A stretch of DNA of 64,000 nt, from positions 9,424,001 through 9,488,000 of the forward strand of contig AP026545.1 in assembly GCA_026075535.2 (NCBI GenBank), read 5' to 3'. Source of the stretch: Tricholoma matsutake. Its lineage: Eukaryota > Basidiomycota > Agaricomycetes > Agaricales > Tricholomataceae. Positions 32,958 through 44,397 of the stretch are shown in pieces. The notes beneath the pieces are model-generated. The model saw nothing but the letters and a program-made list of their open reading frames with translations. It was not told the origin of the DNA and did not search any database. Position 1 is the first letter of the stretch; each line of letters opens with the position of its first letter. The position numbers and the translations under genes were made by a program.

Positions 32958-34527
32958 TCCTCTGTGATGCTGCCTTTCCATCCTTCTCCCTCTCCCTATC
33001 CTCCCTGATATCATTATCCCTCTGCACACACCCACAAAACAGAACTTCAAAGTTTTGCTGACAGTGTGGATCACCACATCAACTCCCATCCTTCCCTTCG
33101 ATCCAATATCACCTCCAAGGAGATGTTTGAGCATCATTACAACCTCCTCTCTACTATTCTATCTAATGCAGCCTCATCTTCATTCACTTTGCCCTACTGT
33201 CAGCCTTTCTCCTCTTCCTCCAAGATCACCTCACCTGCCATATGTGCAATTGTATGTGAAACAAAACATATCAGCTGCCTGATATATCATGTGTGCAAGG
33301 GACCTCATGTCTTCTTTTATTTTTGTCACAACAATCCCCGGGATCATGTATATGTCCTTACTTATGATTGGAGTCTATGGTTACCACCTGCGGCAATCCC
33401 ATCCCTTCTTCCCCAATCATCATTATCATCCTTTCTCACTTATCTCATGAATCTGCAATCCACCTTGGGAAAGTGCTGTTACCAGGAGGAAAGGAGTGAA
33501 TTGGTCAGACAAGATTTGGTCTCAACATGAAGATGGCATGATGCTGTCCTTTTGGGTGCATCCACTAAAATGTTGTACTCTAACCCTTTCATAGGGCTGC
33601 TGCTTGCTGTGCAACAAACTGAAGATCTGTTGTCCCTGGTCACTTCCCCAGATGCAGTCAAAACTGCTACTGCTCAGTATTTCTCCAACTTATATCATCA
33701 CCAACAACATGACATCATGCATAAGCTGTGGCTTTCATCTTCCACCATATCTTGAGTATGGCAACAAACTGATTCTGATCCATTCTTGTGGCATCATCCC
33801 CTGACTATTCTTGATATGTGGCTGTTGTAAACAAAGACCAGCACCAGGACCTGACAGTTGGGAAAAGTGGTGGATCAAGGCAATCAGACACTGCCCTTCA
33901 GCTAGTTGTAAACCTGCTCAACTATGAAATCACCACATCCACCATCCTTGCATGCCTTAGGCTCACCACCATATCCACCATACATAAAAAGGGCTCTCAC
34001 ACACATCTACCTAACTACTGGTAGCAATTTTCTTCTCAACTTCCCCTTTGCCTGGCTGAACTTCCTTCTTCTCCCATACATTGCATGACACTCTATCCTT
34101 CCTCCTACACAATTAGCAACTCAACAAGGCATACAAATACAAGCCCATGATATCCTCTCTTTCATTGCTCTGATTGTCATGTGGGCCAATTGAGAGCATC
34201 AGCCTTTATACATTCTTAAGCATGATCAAAAAAAGGGGTTCGATATGCTTGAGCCAGAAGGTTTCTATGATGCCTTGACTGCATATGGTCTTCCCTCATC
34301 CATCATCACCCTTGACAAATCTGCACAATCTGACATACCTTACACTGTCAAGACCATGTATGGATTAACCACTACCTTCTGAGTATCAGGATTGACAAAA
34401 CAAGGTGGTCCCATCTCTCCACTTAAATCCACCATGACCACTAGTATGATCAATCATTGGCTGAATGATCTATTGTCTCATGATACAGATGTACTGTGAA
34501 TTTTCTTGCATTCAGTCTGTGCTTTGC
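32958..34527 (+). pseudogene. LINE ORF2, linker and reverse transcriptase, cut by insertion
   Basis: Several frames are needed to follow the protein. The segment at 33066-33530 continues ORF2 after the endonuclease. PAPGPDSWEKWW near 33838 is the start of the RT core. DQKKGFDMLEPEGFYDAL near 34226 and GLTKQGGPISPLKS near 34392 are RT motifs typical of agaricomycete LINEs. In-frame stops and frameshifts are frequent. The catalytic FADD-type motif would follow but is lost at the next hAT-like insertion (34528). Confidence 0.7.
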
Positions 34528-35832
34528 TAGTGTTTAAGGGTCCGGTTTGGTCCAGTTTTTTGAACCCAAGGGGGGTCAACCATGGACCGGAACTGGTCCA
34601 AACTGACATCCAAAGTTGCAAGACCACAACTAAACCAAATAGGACCAGTCCTATTCAGTTCAGTTGACTCCAAAAGACTGGTTTGAACTGGTCTTTGGGC
34701 TGTTTTTACAAGTCTAACTAAATTATAATATATAATAGATAAAACTAATTATATTTACACCCTTTGAACAGTTGCTTGCAGCGGTGTTGCTAAAAGACTG
34801 AAAGAAAATGAAAAAGTACAAGACAATAAAAAAATAGCCCCACTATCTCACATTTGTAGTGACAATGGGGGGTCGAGAGTGGTTGTTGTTTGTCGTCTCC
34901 TCCCCATCACGTGTTGCTGCCTCCCCTGTTCTCATTGTTGTCCATTTTCCACTCCCTGTCATTCATCAGTCCCTCCCTGTGTGCATTGTTGTTCATCATT
35001 GGCACCTCCATTACCTCTATGAGCAGTGGCTCATGAGTTGTAGGTGGGTTGGTGGTGCTCTGACATGGTGTCGGCCATTGTCCCTGGCTGCTGTTGCTGT
35101 TGCTGTCTGGAAGTGGCAGTACCCATTGCCACCCTGTGAGCAGAGGCTTGCAGTGGTGACATAGGGCATGGGTGGTGTATGGCAGGGGCCTAGGTGTGTT
35201 GCATGGTGGCTAGGTGACGTTGTTAGTAAAAGAAATAAGATTAAACCAAAAAAAACATACTCAACAGCCCAAACAATGACTAGCATCATCTGGGCTGTGT
35301 GCAGCAGACCCCCCTGATTCATCCTTGTTGCCCCCCTTGATTCAGCCTTGTCCCCCCAATTTGTCATCCTCATTGTCCCCACTATTCATCATCAGCAGTC
35401 GTACCCTGCTTTGTATTCATTGGTTTGCATGGTTGTGGTTGCAGACCAGGGTGGTGATGTGGCATTGTTGATGTTGTTGTTGTTGTGGGAAGTCATCAGG
35501 CATATGGTGCCACTTTTGTTTTTGTGAGCACAAACATGACCACATGGTCTGTGTGCAGCCACAGGGTATATAAGTACCCACCCAAATGACTCCTTTTATG
35601 CTGGCTTGTCCCACTCTATGTAAATATAACTTAAATAGTAATAGTAGTATATATATATTGGTCTTTTAGATACTTATTTCTGTATTTTGTACTGAACTTA
35701 TGGTATATATCTAGTAGCATAAACATGGCTAAAAGACTGGTTAAGACCAGTTTCAACTGGTCTTACATCAGTTTTTGTGAGTTTACAAAAGTGATCAACT
35801 GACAACTGAACCAATCCCAATATGGGGTGAAC
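34528..35832. mobile_element. hAT-like element, TAGTGTTYAAGGG family, right-truncated copy
   Basis: The left end TAGTGTTTAAGGGTCCGG is intact. The right about 115 bp, including the terminal repeat, are missing: similarity to the other copies stops at GGGGTGAAC. It carries AGCA/TGCT palindromes near 34760, 35022 and 35137, a type B hairpin at 35267-35295 and the TATA block at 35525-35616. Relative to the copy at 8204 it lacks the second type B hairpin. LINE sequence resumes at once after the break, so the loss removed element and LINE DNA together. Confidence 0.8.
35525..35616 (+). promoter_or_regulatory. Conserved TATA-containing block (copy 4)
   Basis: It contains GACCACATGGTC, TGTGCAG and CAGGGTATATAAG followed by TACCCACCCAAATGACTCC, nearly identical to the block at 9277 apart from CG/TG/CA changes. 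Promoter activity is inferred only. Confidence 0.4.
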
Positions 35833-36050
35833 AATTCCAAGCAACTTATGGGTGGATGACAAACTGGTCGAAATCCATCATGTACATTCACAATCATGTT
35901 CCATCTCAGATTCATGTCCCCACTGTGGATGCTTCAGATCTCTTGTCTTCTACCACCATTTCTCTTGCTTCAGTTCCTGTTTCACATAGCCCCATTGAGT
36001 TCTTGCATGTTCTAATAAATGAACCCTGGGCACAATTAAGGTTCTGCACA
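35833..36050 (+). pseudogene. LINE ORF2, region after the reverse transcriptase
   Basis: The frame reads YGWMTNWSKSIMYIHNHVP, then SVPVSHSPIEFLHVLINEPW, a pattern I know from the segment following RT in agaricomycete LINE polyproteins. It ends abruptly at about 36050, where sequence of another element begins, so the LINE is 3'-truncated here. Confidence 0.55.
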
Positions 36051-38730
36051 GGTCACACCATGGGTAAAAAATTATATACCACACCCGTTACTGCATACAC
36101 CATACCCTTACAATACACCATGTACACAGTGATGGTGTCAACCCAAGGTATACATAAAATAACCGCAGTGTGAAGACACCACAGTAGACCATCAAACTGA
36201 CAAGAATTACCATGGGTTATGCCCATGGTGTACAAGATCATGCTACAAAAAATGTCTAACTGCTACCAACACTTTCAACATCACTATGCAAATGTTTGTG
36301 CCCATGCGACTGATGGATCACAACTGCTAAATCAGGCATATCAACAAGATCCTTTTGACTCCAGTCCCCAAAGCAGAGGAATGCACAGATCATGCTAGGA
36401 GATAGGTGGCTATGAGTGAAGTGGAGGAGTTGGCAACCTTGTGAAAATAGCTGTACAAACTTTGTATCATAAGTAGGTTGGCAGGCCACAGCAACAGGGT
36501 TTTCATACCTTGTTCTCAACCCCATGTTCTACCAACATGTTATGGAATGCCTGAGCAAGAGCCTCTCCAGTATGTGACTATAGTGACCATGGTATTAGCT
36601 TCAACCAAAAAGGAAGGGAGTGCCATGTACCTCTGGAACCTCGATGATATCCAAGATGAATGTGAGGATATGACCATCATGGTGCAGATAGACTGTCCAT
36701 GCGACGAATGCATGATGGTTCATTGAGGTCCATGCATCGGTAGCAAAATGGACTTGCCCAGCATGTTCCTTTGACAGAGACCGATGAACAAAGAACAACT
36801 CATGAGATAGTAACACTTACCCTCAAAATCATGTCAATTCGTGCCTTTGTTCTTGCAAACGCCAGTTTTACATCCCATGTGACTGTATGAAGGCTGGGAA
36901 TTGAACATCCAGGGCACCCAGTCTTCATAAGAATTTCAAACTCTCAATCCTTGACAATTTGTAATGGGTGACTACTTTCTGCACACCACTGAGCAATATG
37001 GGCCCTATCCAATCCATCAGTATCTGTATCTGCAGCTAAAAACAATGGAGATGTACCTGGACTCATCTGTAGTGTGGGCACGATGTGAGAATGAAACAGG
37101 CTGTTGGCCAATGCGAGCAAACATAGCAAAAATAGATTTATCATGAGCAGTGGAAGGAGTTTTGTTGAATGCAGCATTGACAGCATCAGCACCAAAGCAT
37201 TTTGTTGCATGAGACTTGAGATTAGATGTTGTGGCTCAATCTTGGGAATCTTGATAGCAGCATACACCTTTGACTTTGCCCTTGGACCAAGTTGCAGCAC
37301 ACTTGAAGAAATAAAACTTGCAGCCATTGTCATGGCTGATCTTGATGACAGGCTTGAAAAAGCCATATACCACAGAGTGCCAAGGTGCTTGCAAACATTC
37401 TGGAAATCAAACATATCAGTCAACAAAAGCTGGCAGCAATGGAAATGCATGACATACTTAGCTTGTCCTGGTCTGTTTCTTTGGGGGGATCAGTGCCGAT
37501 GTCCTCTTCACCCTGATTTACACCCAATGTTGATGAGATGTGGGAAGATGCATCATCAGTTCCTGTAAATTGCATGTCAGAAAAAGTGATTTGGTGATGG
37601 TAAAAAGACATACCTTTGTCACCATCACTAAGTGATGCTGATGCACTTGTGTGCAGCTTCTTGAAAGGTCAGGAAATGATGGAGAGAGTCTTTTTGACAC
37701 TGGATTTCACAGATTTGGTGGTACCTTTGGCAGCATTTGATGCAACTGATTGAATAGAGGGAGAGGAATGACTGGTGATGGAATTTTCACAATGCATGCC
37801 AACGAGTCCAGAGCAGCTGGAAATCTGGGTAAGGTGTGTAAATTTTGCAACATATTTATATGCACTGCTGATTACCTTTGTAAATGCCACTCCACCAGTA
37901 AAAGAACCAAAGTGTTTTGAATAGACTGCATGAAAGTGGTCTTGAGAAGTCCTTATTCTGTTGCAATTTAACCTTTTGCATTTCTGATATCTGAACAAGG
38001 AGACTCACACACTATCAAAAGACCCCTCCATGGTCACTGTATGGTGATGATGCCTGTATCGAGTAAATTGGTTTAATGAGAAGCACACTGCACCATACAT
38101 TGGGTGGAAGAAGGGAAGATGCAGGCAGAAATCATTGGGAAACTCAGACTTAAGAAAACTCTTACGTGTGAGAAATTGTTGTAAGTGGCTCAAGCCGACA
38201 TTTTTTCAACAAATGGCTATTGTGTTCCAAATAAAATTTCTAAAATTTTGGGAATATTTGACAACATAGAAGAGCTCAAAAGCCGAGGGGTCATATTTTG
38301 GTTCTAAGAAATAGGGCCAGCCCTTCCCGAGTTATTACTGTGGCTTTGATTTGGCTTGCAGCTTGGCTTGAAATCGAAGCTGCATTAATAGCCTGGGAAG
38401 GGCTGGCCTGATTTCTTAGTGCTGAAACACGCCCCTCAGCTTTTGAACTCCTCTATGTCATCAAATATTTCCAGAATTTTAGAAATTTTATTTGGAACAG
38501 TATAGCCATTTTCTGAAAAAACATCGGCTAAGCCATGGCAACACTAGTTGTAAGGAGCAACAAATGTTTGATATATTCACATGCCAAAACTTGATCCCCA
38601 AGACCCATCAAACCCACCATACCACCATCACAGGTACAGTTTGGGATGGTCTATTGCCAAACAACACCATACCTGTACCCATATACCCCATGCCTGCATT
38701 ACCGCAGTTCTACCCATACCCATGCTGAAC
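36050..38730 (-). pseudogene. Degraded hAT transposase element
   Basis: On the minus strand near 36700-36780, KEHAGQVHFATDAWTSMNHH followed by AFVAWTVYLHHDGHI matches the segment of agaricomycete hAT transposases that carries the first catalytic aspartate. Further pieces on the same strand (36944-37450 and 37669-37998) are compatible with an upstream transposase body but carry many frame breaks. Both outer zones (about 36060-36240 and 38600-38730) have CCATGGGTA/TACCC-type motifs and may be the element ends, with CANCATGGGTA at each side. No target duplication was found. A palindromic MITE is inserted at 38186. Confidence 0.55.
38186..38546. mobile_element. Foldback MITE, 361 bp, arms about 150 bp
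   Basis: The two halves are near-perfect complements. Landmarks GTTCCAAATAAAATTTCTAA, GACATAGA and GGGCCAGCCCTTCCC recur inverted in the right half. Target duplication GTTGTAAG flanks it (38178-38185 and 38547-38554). The right end reads TAGTGTTGCCATGG on its complement. The left end lacks about 10 of these bases. An 8-bp duplication again suggests hAT mobilisation. A transcript would fold into a long hairpin. Confidence 0.8.
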
Positions 38731-39009
38731 CTTACTTCTGTTAAGTAGGTCGGTCCTAATTCTGTTCATTACACAGAATGTACCTCCTGTAGTGGTTGAC
38801 ATTCCTGCTCTAGTTCTCTTTCCTCTTGGCACCATAAGCTTGTTGACTGGATTGTTTGCCTGGTGGTCTGTGTCTTTGACAGTCTTTTGGGACCTTGCTT
38901 CCATTTCTGCAACTTTCTGGATCATAGCTTGCTTATTGGATGTTGCCTTTGCCTTTGCCACTGCCTTTGCTTCTTGTTCTGCTTGTACTTCTTGTGGCCA
39001 CGGGGCCAC
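38725..39009 (-). pseudogene. Fragment of TE-associated basidiomycete ORF
   Basis: A minus-strand frame encodes an Ala/Glu/Lys-rich, helical stretch (AVAKAKATSNKQ, VAEMEARSQKTVKD) followed by PRGKRTRAG. This composition is common in orphan proteins carried by large agaricomycete transposons, but no domain is visible. It is bounded by element sequence on both sides. The function is unknown. Confidence 0.3.
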
Positions 39010-39548
39010 ATTGTATCATACCAGGATGGGCATTTGCATTAGGAGCTCGTGTGATGCACTGCATTGCAGGAGTTTTTGAAAATGCGAGTGTTGATCAAAA
39101 TCTTGTGGCATGATGTGTGGCTGATTTGACTGCATAGTTGCTACCAAATATAGGTATTGGATTTAGCATAATTTGTTCTAGGCTGTTCGCACTACATGCC
39201 ATCATTTGAGGTCTTTACTGTGCCCCACATATTCCAAGCCAGTCCACACAAAATTTGGTGGACTCCACATGGACTAGCTTGGACTCTGCACAGACTAGCT
39301 CAGACTGGCACCCACTCATTTGGCTCAAATGTCCTGTATAGCAGTTGCTTGGACTCCTAAGAGTCTGCATGGACTTTTGTGGAGTCTGAGCTATTTTTGG
39401 ACTTTTACTTGGAGTGTGCATGGACTTTGTCCAAGCAACATCAATTTACTTGGACTTGGACAGACTCAGACAGATACATGTCTGAGTTGAGTCCAAGTTG
39501 AGTCTGTGGATGCACAGCAGAGGTCAGTTGACTACAGAAAAATTATGT

Positions 39549-39621
39549 ACTAGAGTAGAATTGAACCCCAAGCCTTGTCACCAAGCATAAATAGTGCAGT
39601 TAACCACTACACCACAGAGCT
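39549..39621 (-). other. tRNA-like unit, outward-facing (element 2, left)
   Basis: On the minus strand TGGTGTAGTGGTTAACTG fits an A box and GGGTTCAATTC a B box. ATAATTTTTCTG follows within about 20 bases. It is the most tRNA-like of the eight in box quality. The acceptor stem does not pair convincingly. Confidence 0.7.
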
Positions 39622-40227
39622 GTTGTCAGTAAGTGCAAACAATTGCATTATCTAACCATACTTATTTAAATCATGTGACTCATGTGCAAGTTCAAGATGC
39701 ATCAACAATCATTGTTGATCAACATTTTTGTTGACCACCACCACCACTCTTGACGCTGCTGCCTCCCACCTGGCTCTACCACCACCACCACCCAGTCAGC
39801 CCCCACCTCTGACACCTCTTGCACCAACAGCAACAAACAGCAAACTAGCCAAGCTGATGCAATGGGACCAAGTAAGTCTTTTTTTTTTGCTTTTTGTTTT
39901 ATCAATCAACTAATTGTATTTTATTGCTTTTTAGGTTGTATACTACTGGGGATGACCTGCCACGATCAAAAATGTGCAACCCATGCCCACACCCAACCGA
40001 TCCCCTCCTCCCCATTCAAACAGGATGTGAGGTTGTTGACATGGGCAAGGAGGGTGCTGAGGGATGCCAGGAGACCCCAGAAGGGGGATACCTGCCTAGT
40101 AAGCACCCACCAACCCCCATAAGCACACCACATCACACTGACACACCCCACCCCCCCCAAAAAAAAAACAGAAATCCAAATGGGGGATGATGGTGATGAA
40201 CAACAACAAGCCACCCACCCCCAGCCT

Positions 40228-40485
40228 CACGATCAACTGCTCATGGAGTGGAACATGGGTGGAACAATGCCCAGGCACAGGGATAGGAGATGACAATGCA
40301 CCACCCACCCCCAGCCTCACAAGCAACTGCTCATGGGGTGGATTGTGGGTGGAACAACAACAACAACAAGCCACTCACCCCCAGCCTCATGAGCAACTGC
40401 TCGTGGGGTGGATCATGGGTGGAACAACAATGACAACACACCACCCACCTCCAGCCTCATGAGCAACTGCTCATGGGGTGGGTAG
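40228..40485. repeat. Array of type A palindromes (AGCA/TGCT)
   Basis: Four copies occur near 40228, 40318, 40388 and 40457, each of the form CCTCAYRAGCAACTGCTCRTG followed by GGGTGGA, spaced 70-90 bp apart by ACAACAACAATGACAA-like DNA. Arm variants are again restricted to CG, TG and CA. Same orientation as the array at 27815-28175. Confidence 0.75.
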
Positions 40486-40911
40486 TGGGTGGAACAATGA
40501 TGCGACGAGAGGGCGAGGACTGACACCCAAAGAGAATGTGCTGACGCCAACACACCAGGATGGCAGCCCCCTGCATTTTGCATGGGGTGGGTCTTTTTCT
40601 TTTTCTTTTTCTTCTTTTTCTTTTAGCCCTCCCCTGCATTTCAGGGGGAGTTTTTTTTTTAAATTTATAGTTTGTTAACTCCCCCTTGGTGCCAGGGGTT
40701 GAGTTTGTAATGTAGTCATGATTAATACCCATCCCTCTCACATCTTGCATGAGGGAAGTCTTTTTTGTATTTCTTTGATTGTATTGTATACTCCCTCGCA
40801 TTAGACATGAGGGATGCAGTTAATAAAATTTATTTGTTCAATTTTTGAGAGATAAATACTTGAGTTTGAGTCTGAGTGTCATAAATAAACTATGTATTAC
40901 TAACAAATAAT

Positions 40912-41001
40912 TCTCCTGTGGCTCAACTGGTTGATCATATGTGTTTAGTTTGTTGTGTGATGACTTACTTGGAGGTCTTAGGTTCAATCCTTGCTCTGCA
41001 C
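40912..41001 (+). other. tRNA-like unit, outward-facing (element 2, right)
   Basis: TGGCTCAACTGGTTGATC resembles an A box and GGTTCAATCC is a near-perfect B box. TTTT follows at about 41009. It is clearly homologous to the unit at 28552-28642, sharing CTCCTGTGGCTCAACTGGTT. Confidence 0.65.
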
Positions 41002-42177
41002 CCCTTTATTTTGTAGGCACATTGGAAGGATGCCAAGTTTGGCAGCCTACACTAGACTTAGGTTTACTAAAAGACAGGATCAAATTATCTTCATTGCATG
41101 GAAGTAGGAACCATAAGCCACTACAAAAAATAAGGGGATAAGGAATTACTATACCTTCGTTGCATGGAAGTAGGAATGAAGGTAAGGAAATAAAGATATA
41201 TTGAAAAGATCGACTGTGTAAGTAAAAGGCTGCATCAGGCATTGTGTGTGATTTAGGAAGGCCACATTGGGCATAGTCACATATTGGGAAGGTACTGCAT
41301 CAATAGGGTAATGTTGGCACTGCGGGATGTGGATAGAAGGGTAATAAGAATGTATGGTGCCAGTGCCAGGATGTATGTTGCCAGTGTGTTGTTGTCATAT
41401 TTGCCAGTGGCGAGGGTGATTGTGTCAGTGATGTGTGTGGCAGTGCCGGCACCGTGGGAGTGCATAGGGTGGCCATAACTCACTGTTACAATTTTATTAT
41501 CATAATTAACAACAGCCAGATGCATGCCAGCAAGGCCAGGTACTTTATTTTTCTTCAGAACCATTCGACTCGACTCACTCCAGTGGAAGACTCCTTGACA
41601 TTGGATCTGCAACACCAGATACCTCATGCCAGGCATGAGGCTTATTGTTCTATTGTCCTTTCTATTATTACTTGACAATGATCTCTTATTCCGATTAGAT
41701 GATTAGATACCTTTGAACTGTATATAAGCTACAGTAATACTGTCTGAATTCCTTAGCTTGACCTGATTCAATTAATGGTCTTAGACTCAACCAGAACACT
41801 CGACAGCTTAGGAAGTCCCTAGCTGTGATAACTTGAACTTGACAGTTGGAAAGCCTCCAACTGTGATACATGAACCAATGCAGTACTTTACACTCCCCTC
41901 CCCAGTCCAAGTGGACTCCACTCAGACACACTCAGACACTCGGACTGTCCGAGGACTTCACTTGGACTCTGCTTGGACACTGCTTGGACACTTGGACTGT
42001 CTGCATTGTCTGAGTAAAGTCCAAGGACTGCACTCAGACTTTGCTCAGACTTTGCTCTCAGACTTTGCTTGGACAACATCAATTGTGCATTTATTTACAC
42101 CTTTTAAAGTACTGACCAAGTAAAGTCCGAGTTCCAGTCTTAGAGAAAGTCTTATAAGTCTCACAAAATGATGTGTG

Positions 42178-42262
42178 CACAGCAGGAATTGAACCAACAG
42201 CCTTCGGGACTAGCAATCACATGACAACAACAAAACATGCACACTCTACCATTTAAGCCAAG
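42178..42262 (-). other. tRNA-like unit, outward-facing (element 3, left)
   Basis: On the minus strand TGGCTTAAATGGTAGAGTG fits an A box with a D-loop, and GGTTCAATTCC is a near-canonical B box. CATTTTGTG follows within about 15 bases. Nearly identical to the unit at 50548-50628. Confidence 0.7.
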
Positions 42263-43687
42263 TAGTCATTTAAAGTTATGTACACTATATCTATTTATTA
42301 CTGAAATCTAATTTGTTATATATCATGAATAGATTATTAAATTGACCCCCTCACATCTGTGCGAGGGGTAATTAATATGGGTAATTAATATGTATAATAC
42401 TAAGCCCTCCCCTTGCAAGCTCGAGGGGAGGGGGCCATAACTATCAATTATAAAAATAAATTAAAAACACCCACCACAAGCAGTTGCTCATGGCAGCATT
42501 CATCTCTCCCCAGGTTGTCCCCTGGCTGTCTCACTCTCCTGTCCCCATTCTTCTCCCCCCCGAACCACCCCACAAGCAGATGCTCATAGGTGTGGGGCAG
42601 GTGTCACTGTGGGTGTCCCCACTCTTGTCGTTGTCTCCCTTCCCTCTCGTCTCCTTCCCCCTCGTCTCTTCCCCCTCACCTTCCACCCTGTGAGCAGGGG
42701 CTCGCAGCAGTGGTGGTGGTGGTGGTGTCGTCATTGTCATCATCACCAGTAGTAGTTTGTAACTATAAAAAGTTAGTTAGGATCGAAAAATGAAATGAGA
42801 AAAGAAAAAAAAAACTTACCTAGGACCCTAATCATCATCATTCCACCTGTCATCCACCCTACAAGCAGTGGCTCATAGGGCTGGAGTGGGTGCTGTCATT
42901 GTTCCATGCCATTGTCGTCATTCCACCCACCATCCACCCCACGGGCAGTTGCTCATGAGGCTGGAGGCAGGTGGTGTGTCCTGCATGGTGGGCGTGAGTA
43001 GCCACTCTTGTCAAAGTTGCACCCATTCCCACCCCATGAGCAGCTGCTTGCAGCAGTGGTTCTGAGTGCTCATCATCATCATCATCAGCAGTACTAGATA
43101 ATACCTAAAAAAGTTCATTAGTAACAAAAACAAAAACAAAAACTTACCAACAGCCCAAGAGACATCAAACAACGTCTCTTGGGCCTTTTCTTTGTTTGCT
43201 TTGCCTTCCTTTCATTGTTTCCTGCTCATCCCCTCATCATTCCATCTCCCAGTCCCAGTCATCTCCAGTCGCCTCATTGCGTTGTCATTCCATCTGGCCA
43301 TGTCGGTGTTGCCATCGTCTTGCTGTTTTGCAGTTGTACCCATTCCCACCCCACAAGCAGTTGCTTGCGGCGGTGGTTCTGGGTCCTAGGGTGGTGGCTG
43401 TGTCAGCCATTGTCATGGTTTTGAGGCTGCAGCATCGTTATAACATAGATAAAACCTATCATTAAGGAAAATTCAGTTAGTTAAACAAAACAACAAAAAT
43501 CATGTAAAAAAGACTTACAAGTGAGCCCAAATGACAATGCCATTGTTTGGGCTCATTCCCATTGTTGGTTATTGGGGTAGGAGGTAAGGAGGAGGTGGCA
43601 CTGTTGCCAGCGTTGTTGATGATGCAGCTGTGTTGATTTGTCATCACAGCCGGGGTGGTACATAGAGAGATATAACTACCTATCTGT

Positions 43688-43771
43688 AATGAAGCTTTAG
43701 TCTAACTGTTATATTGCTGACTTAATTGTACTTTATCATGTGACTATGAGGGTTCAATCCCTGCAGTAGCC
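43688..43771 (+). other. tRNA-like unit, outward-facing (element 3, right)
   Basis: CTTTAGTCTAACTGTTATA resembles an A box and GGGTTCAATCCC a canonical B box. GATTTTTCAG follows, giving a five-T stop. It points to the right end of the element. Its twin is at 51927-52013. Confidence 0.7.
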
Positions 43772-44397
43772 ACTGATTTTTCAGTCAATTATATAAGCAA
43801 CTCGGACAGTCCTAGGATTGTACAAGTGCTGGTCCACTTGGACTCCGCTCAGATGCTCAGACAGTCCTAGGACAGTCTGAGGACTCAGCTCAGACTCAGC
43901 TCAGACTGGATACTTAGTTTGGCAGGACTTTCAGCCAAAGAAATCTGAGCAAAGTCTGAGCAAAGTCCTTGGACAGTACTCAGACAGTCCTAGGACTGTC
44001 TGAGTGTCTGAGCAGAATCTGCTCGGATTGGTGGGGGGAGTGTAAAGACCTCAAACCAACGGTCTACTCAGAAAGCCTCTGAGTATGGATAGCCATATCG
44101 ACTAGGGAAGCACCCAAGTCCAGAACAGATACCAATACAATTGGAAAGCCTCCAATTGCAACACGCGAAGCCAAGGCTGAGTTTAGAACCTATAGTCTTA
44201 ACACTCACTGTAACACATACATTGGTATATCTGGTGTTGGTGAGTTGTTTATGCACCATAGGTGGCTGTGCCAGTGGCGAGGGTGGTTGTGTCGACGATG
44301 TGTGTGGCTGTGCCAGCGCCATGGAAGTGTGTAACAGTGGCATAGGTAAATTAACTTGTCGTAATGTTGTGAGTCTGTGGGGCCAGACTTACTTACA

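Larger units (their letters stand above)
21257..36050 (+). mobile_element. LINE (non-LTR retrotransposon), split by three insertions
   Basis: LINE pieces occur at 21257-21588, 29326-31459, 32958-34527 and 35833-36050. They are separated by a Copia element and two hAT-like elements, two of which are flanked by target duplications of LINE sequence. Joined in order they give ORF1, an APE-type endonuclease region, reverse-transcriptase motifs and the region after the RT. All pieces carry frameshifts and stops. The coding style (GGPISPLKS in RT) is that of LINEs abundant in agaricomycetes. The 5' and 3' ends are not defined. Confidence 0.75.
39207..41030. mobile_element. hAT-like element with outward tRNA-like units, right-truncated (element 2)
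   Basis: The left end TGAGGTCTTTACTGTGCCCC corresponds to the GAGGTCTTTACACTCC end of elements 3 and 4, in inverse orientation. The left subterminal zone (39230-39510) is dense in GGACTNNG/CAGACT motifs. Inside are a minus-strand tRNA-like unit (39549-39621), a CCACCACCACC low-complexity segment, type A palindromes at 40228-40485, and a plus-strand tRNA-like unit (40912-41001). Similarity to element 1 continues to about 41022, but no right terminal repeat or subterminal array follows. Confidence 0.65.
41881..44053. mobile_element. hAT-like element with outward tRNA-like units (element 3), 2173 bp
   Basis: It starts CAGTACTTTACACTCCCC and ends GGGAGTGTAAAGACCTCA. The flanks are AACCAATG (41873-41880) and AACCAACG (44054-44061), an 8-bp duplication differing at a TG/CG. 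Subterminal zones repeat GGACTCNGCTCAGAC/GTCCGAG motifs. Inside are a minus-strand tRNA-like unit (42178-42262), type A palindromes near 42473, 42570, 42690, 42862, 42940, 43040 and 43355, type B hairpins at 43153-43184 and 43523-43554, and a plus-strand tRNA-like unit (43688-43771). It shares most of its length with element 4. Confidence 0.9.
41270..44397 (-). repeat. Probable LTR region of the old Gypsy element, split by a hAT-like element
   Basis: On the minus strand a purine tract AAGTGGGGAGGAG (44398-44410) directly precedes TGTAAGTAAGTCTGGCC, as a polypurine tract precedes a 3' LTR. The presumed LTR runs leftward and is interrupted at 44053-41881 by hAT-like element 3. Sequences near 41400-41470 and 44220-44340 are similar to each other (CCAGTGGCGAGGGTG...TGTGTGTGG), as are TTGGAAAGCCTCCAA segments near 41850 and 44138, so the region contains internal duplication or two LTRs. 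The left limit is uncertain. Confidence 0.45.
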
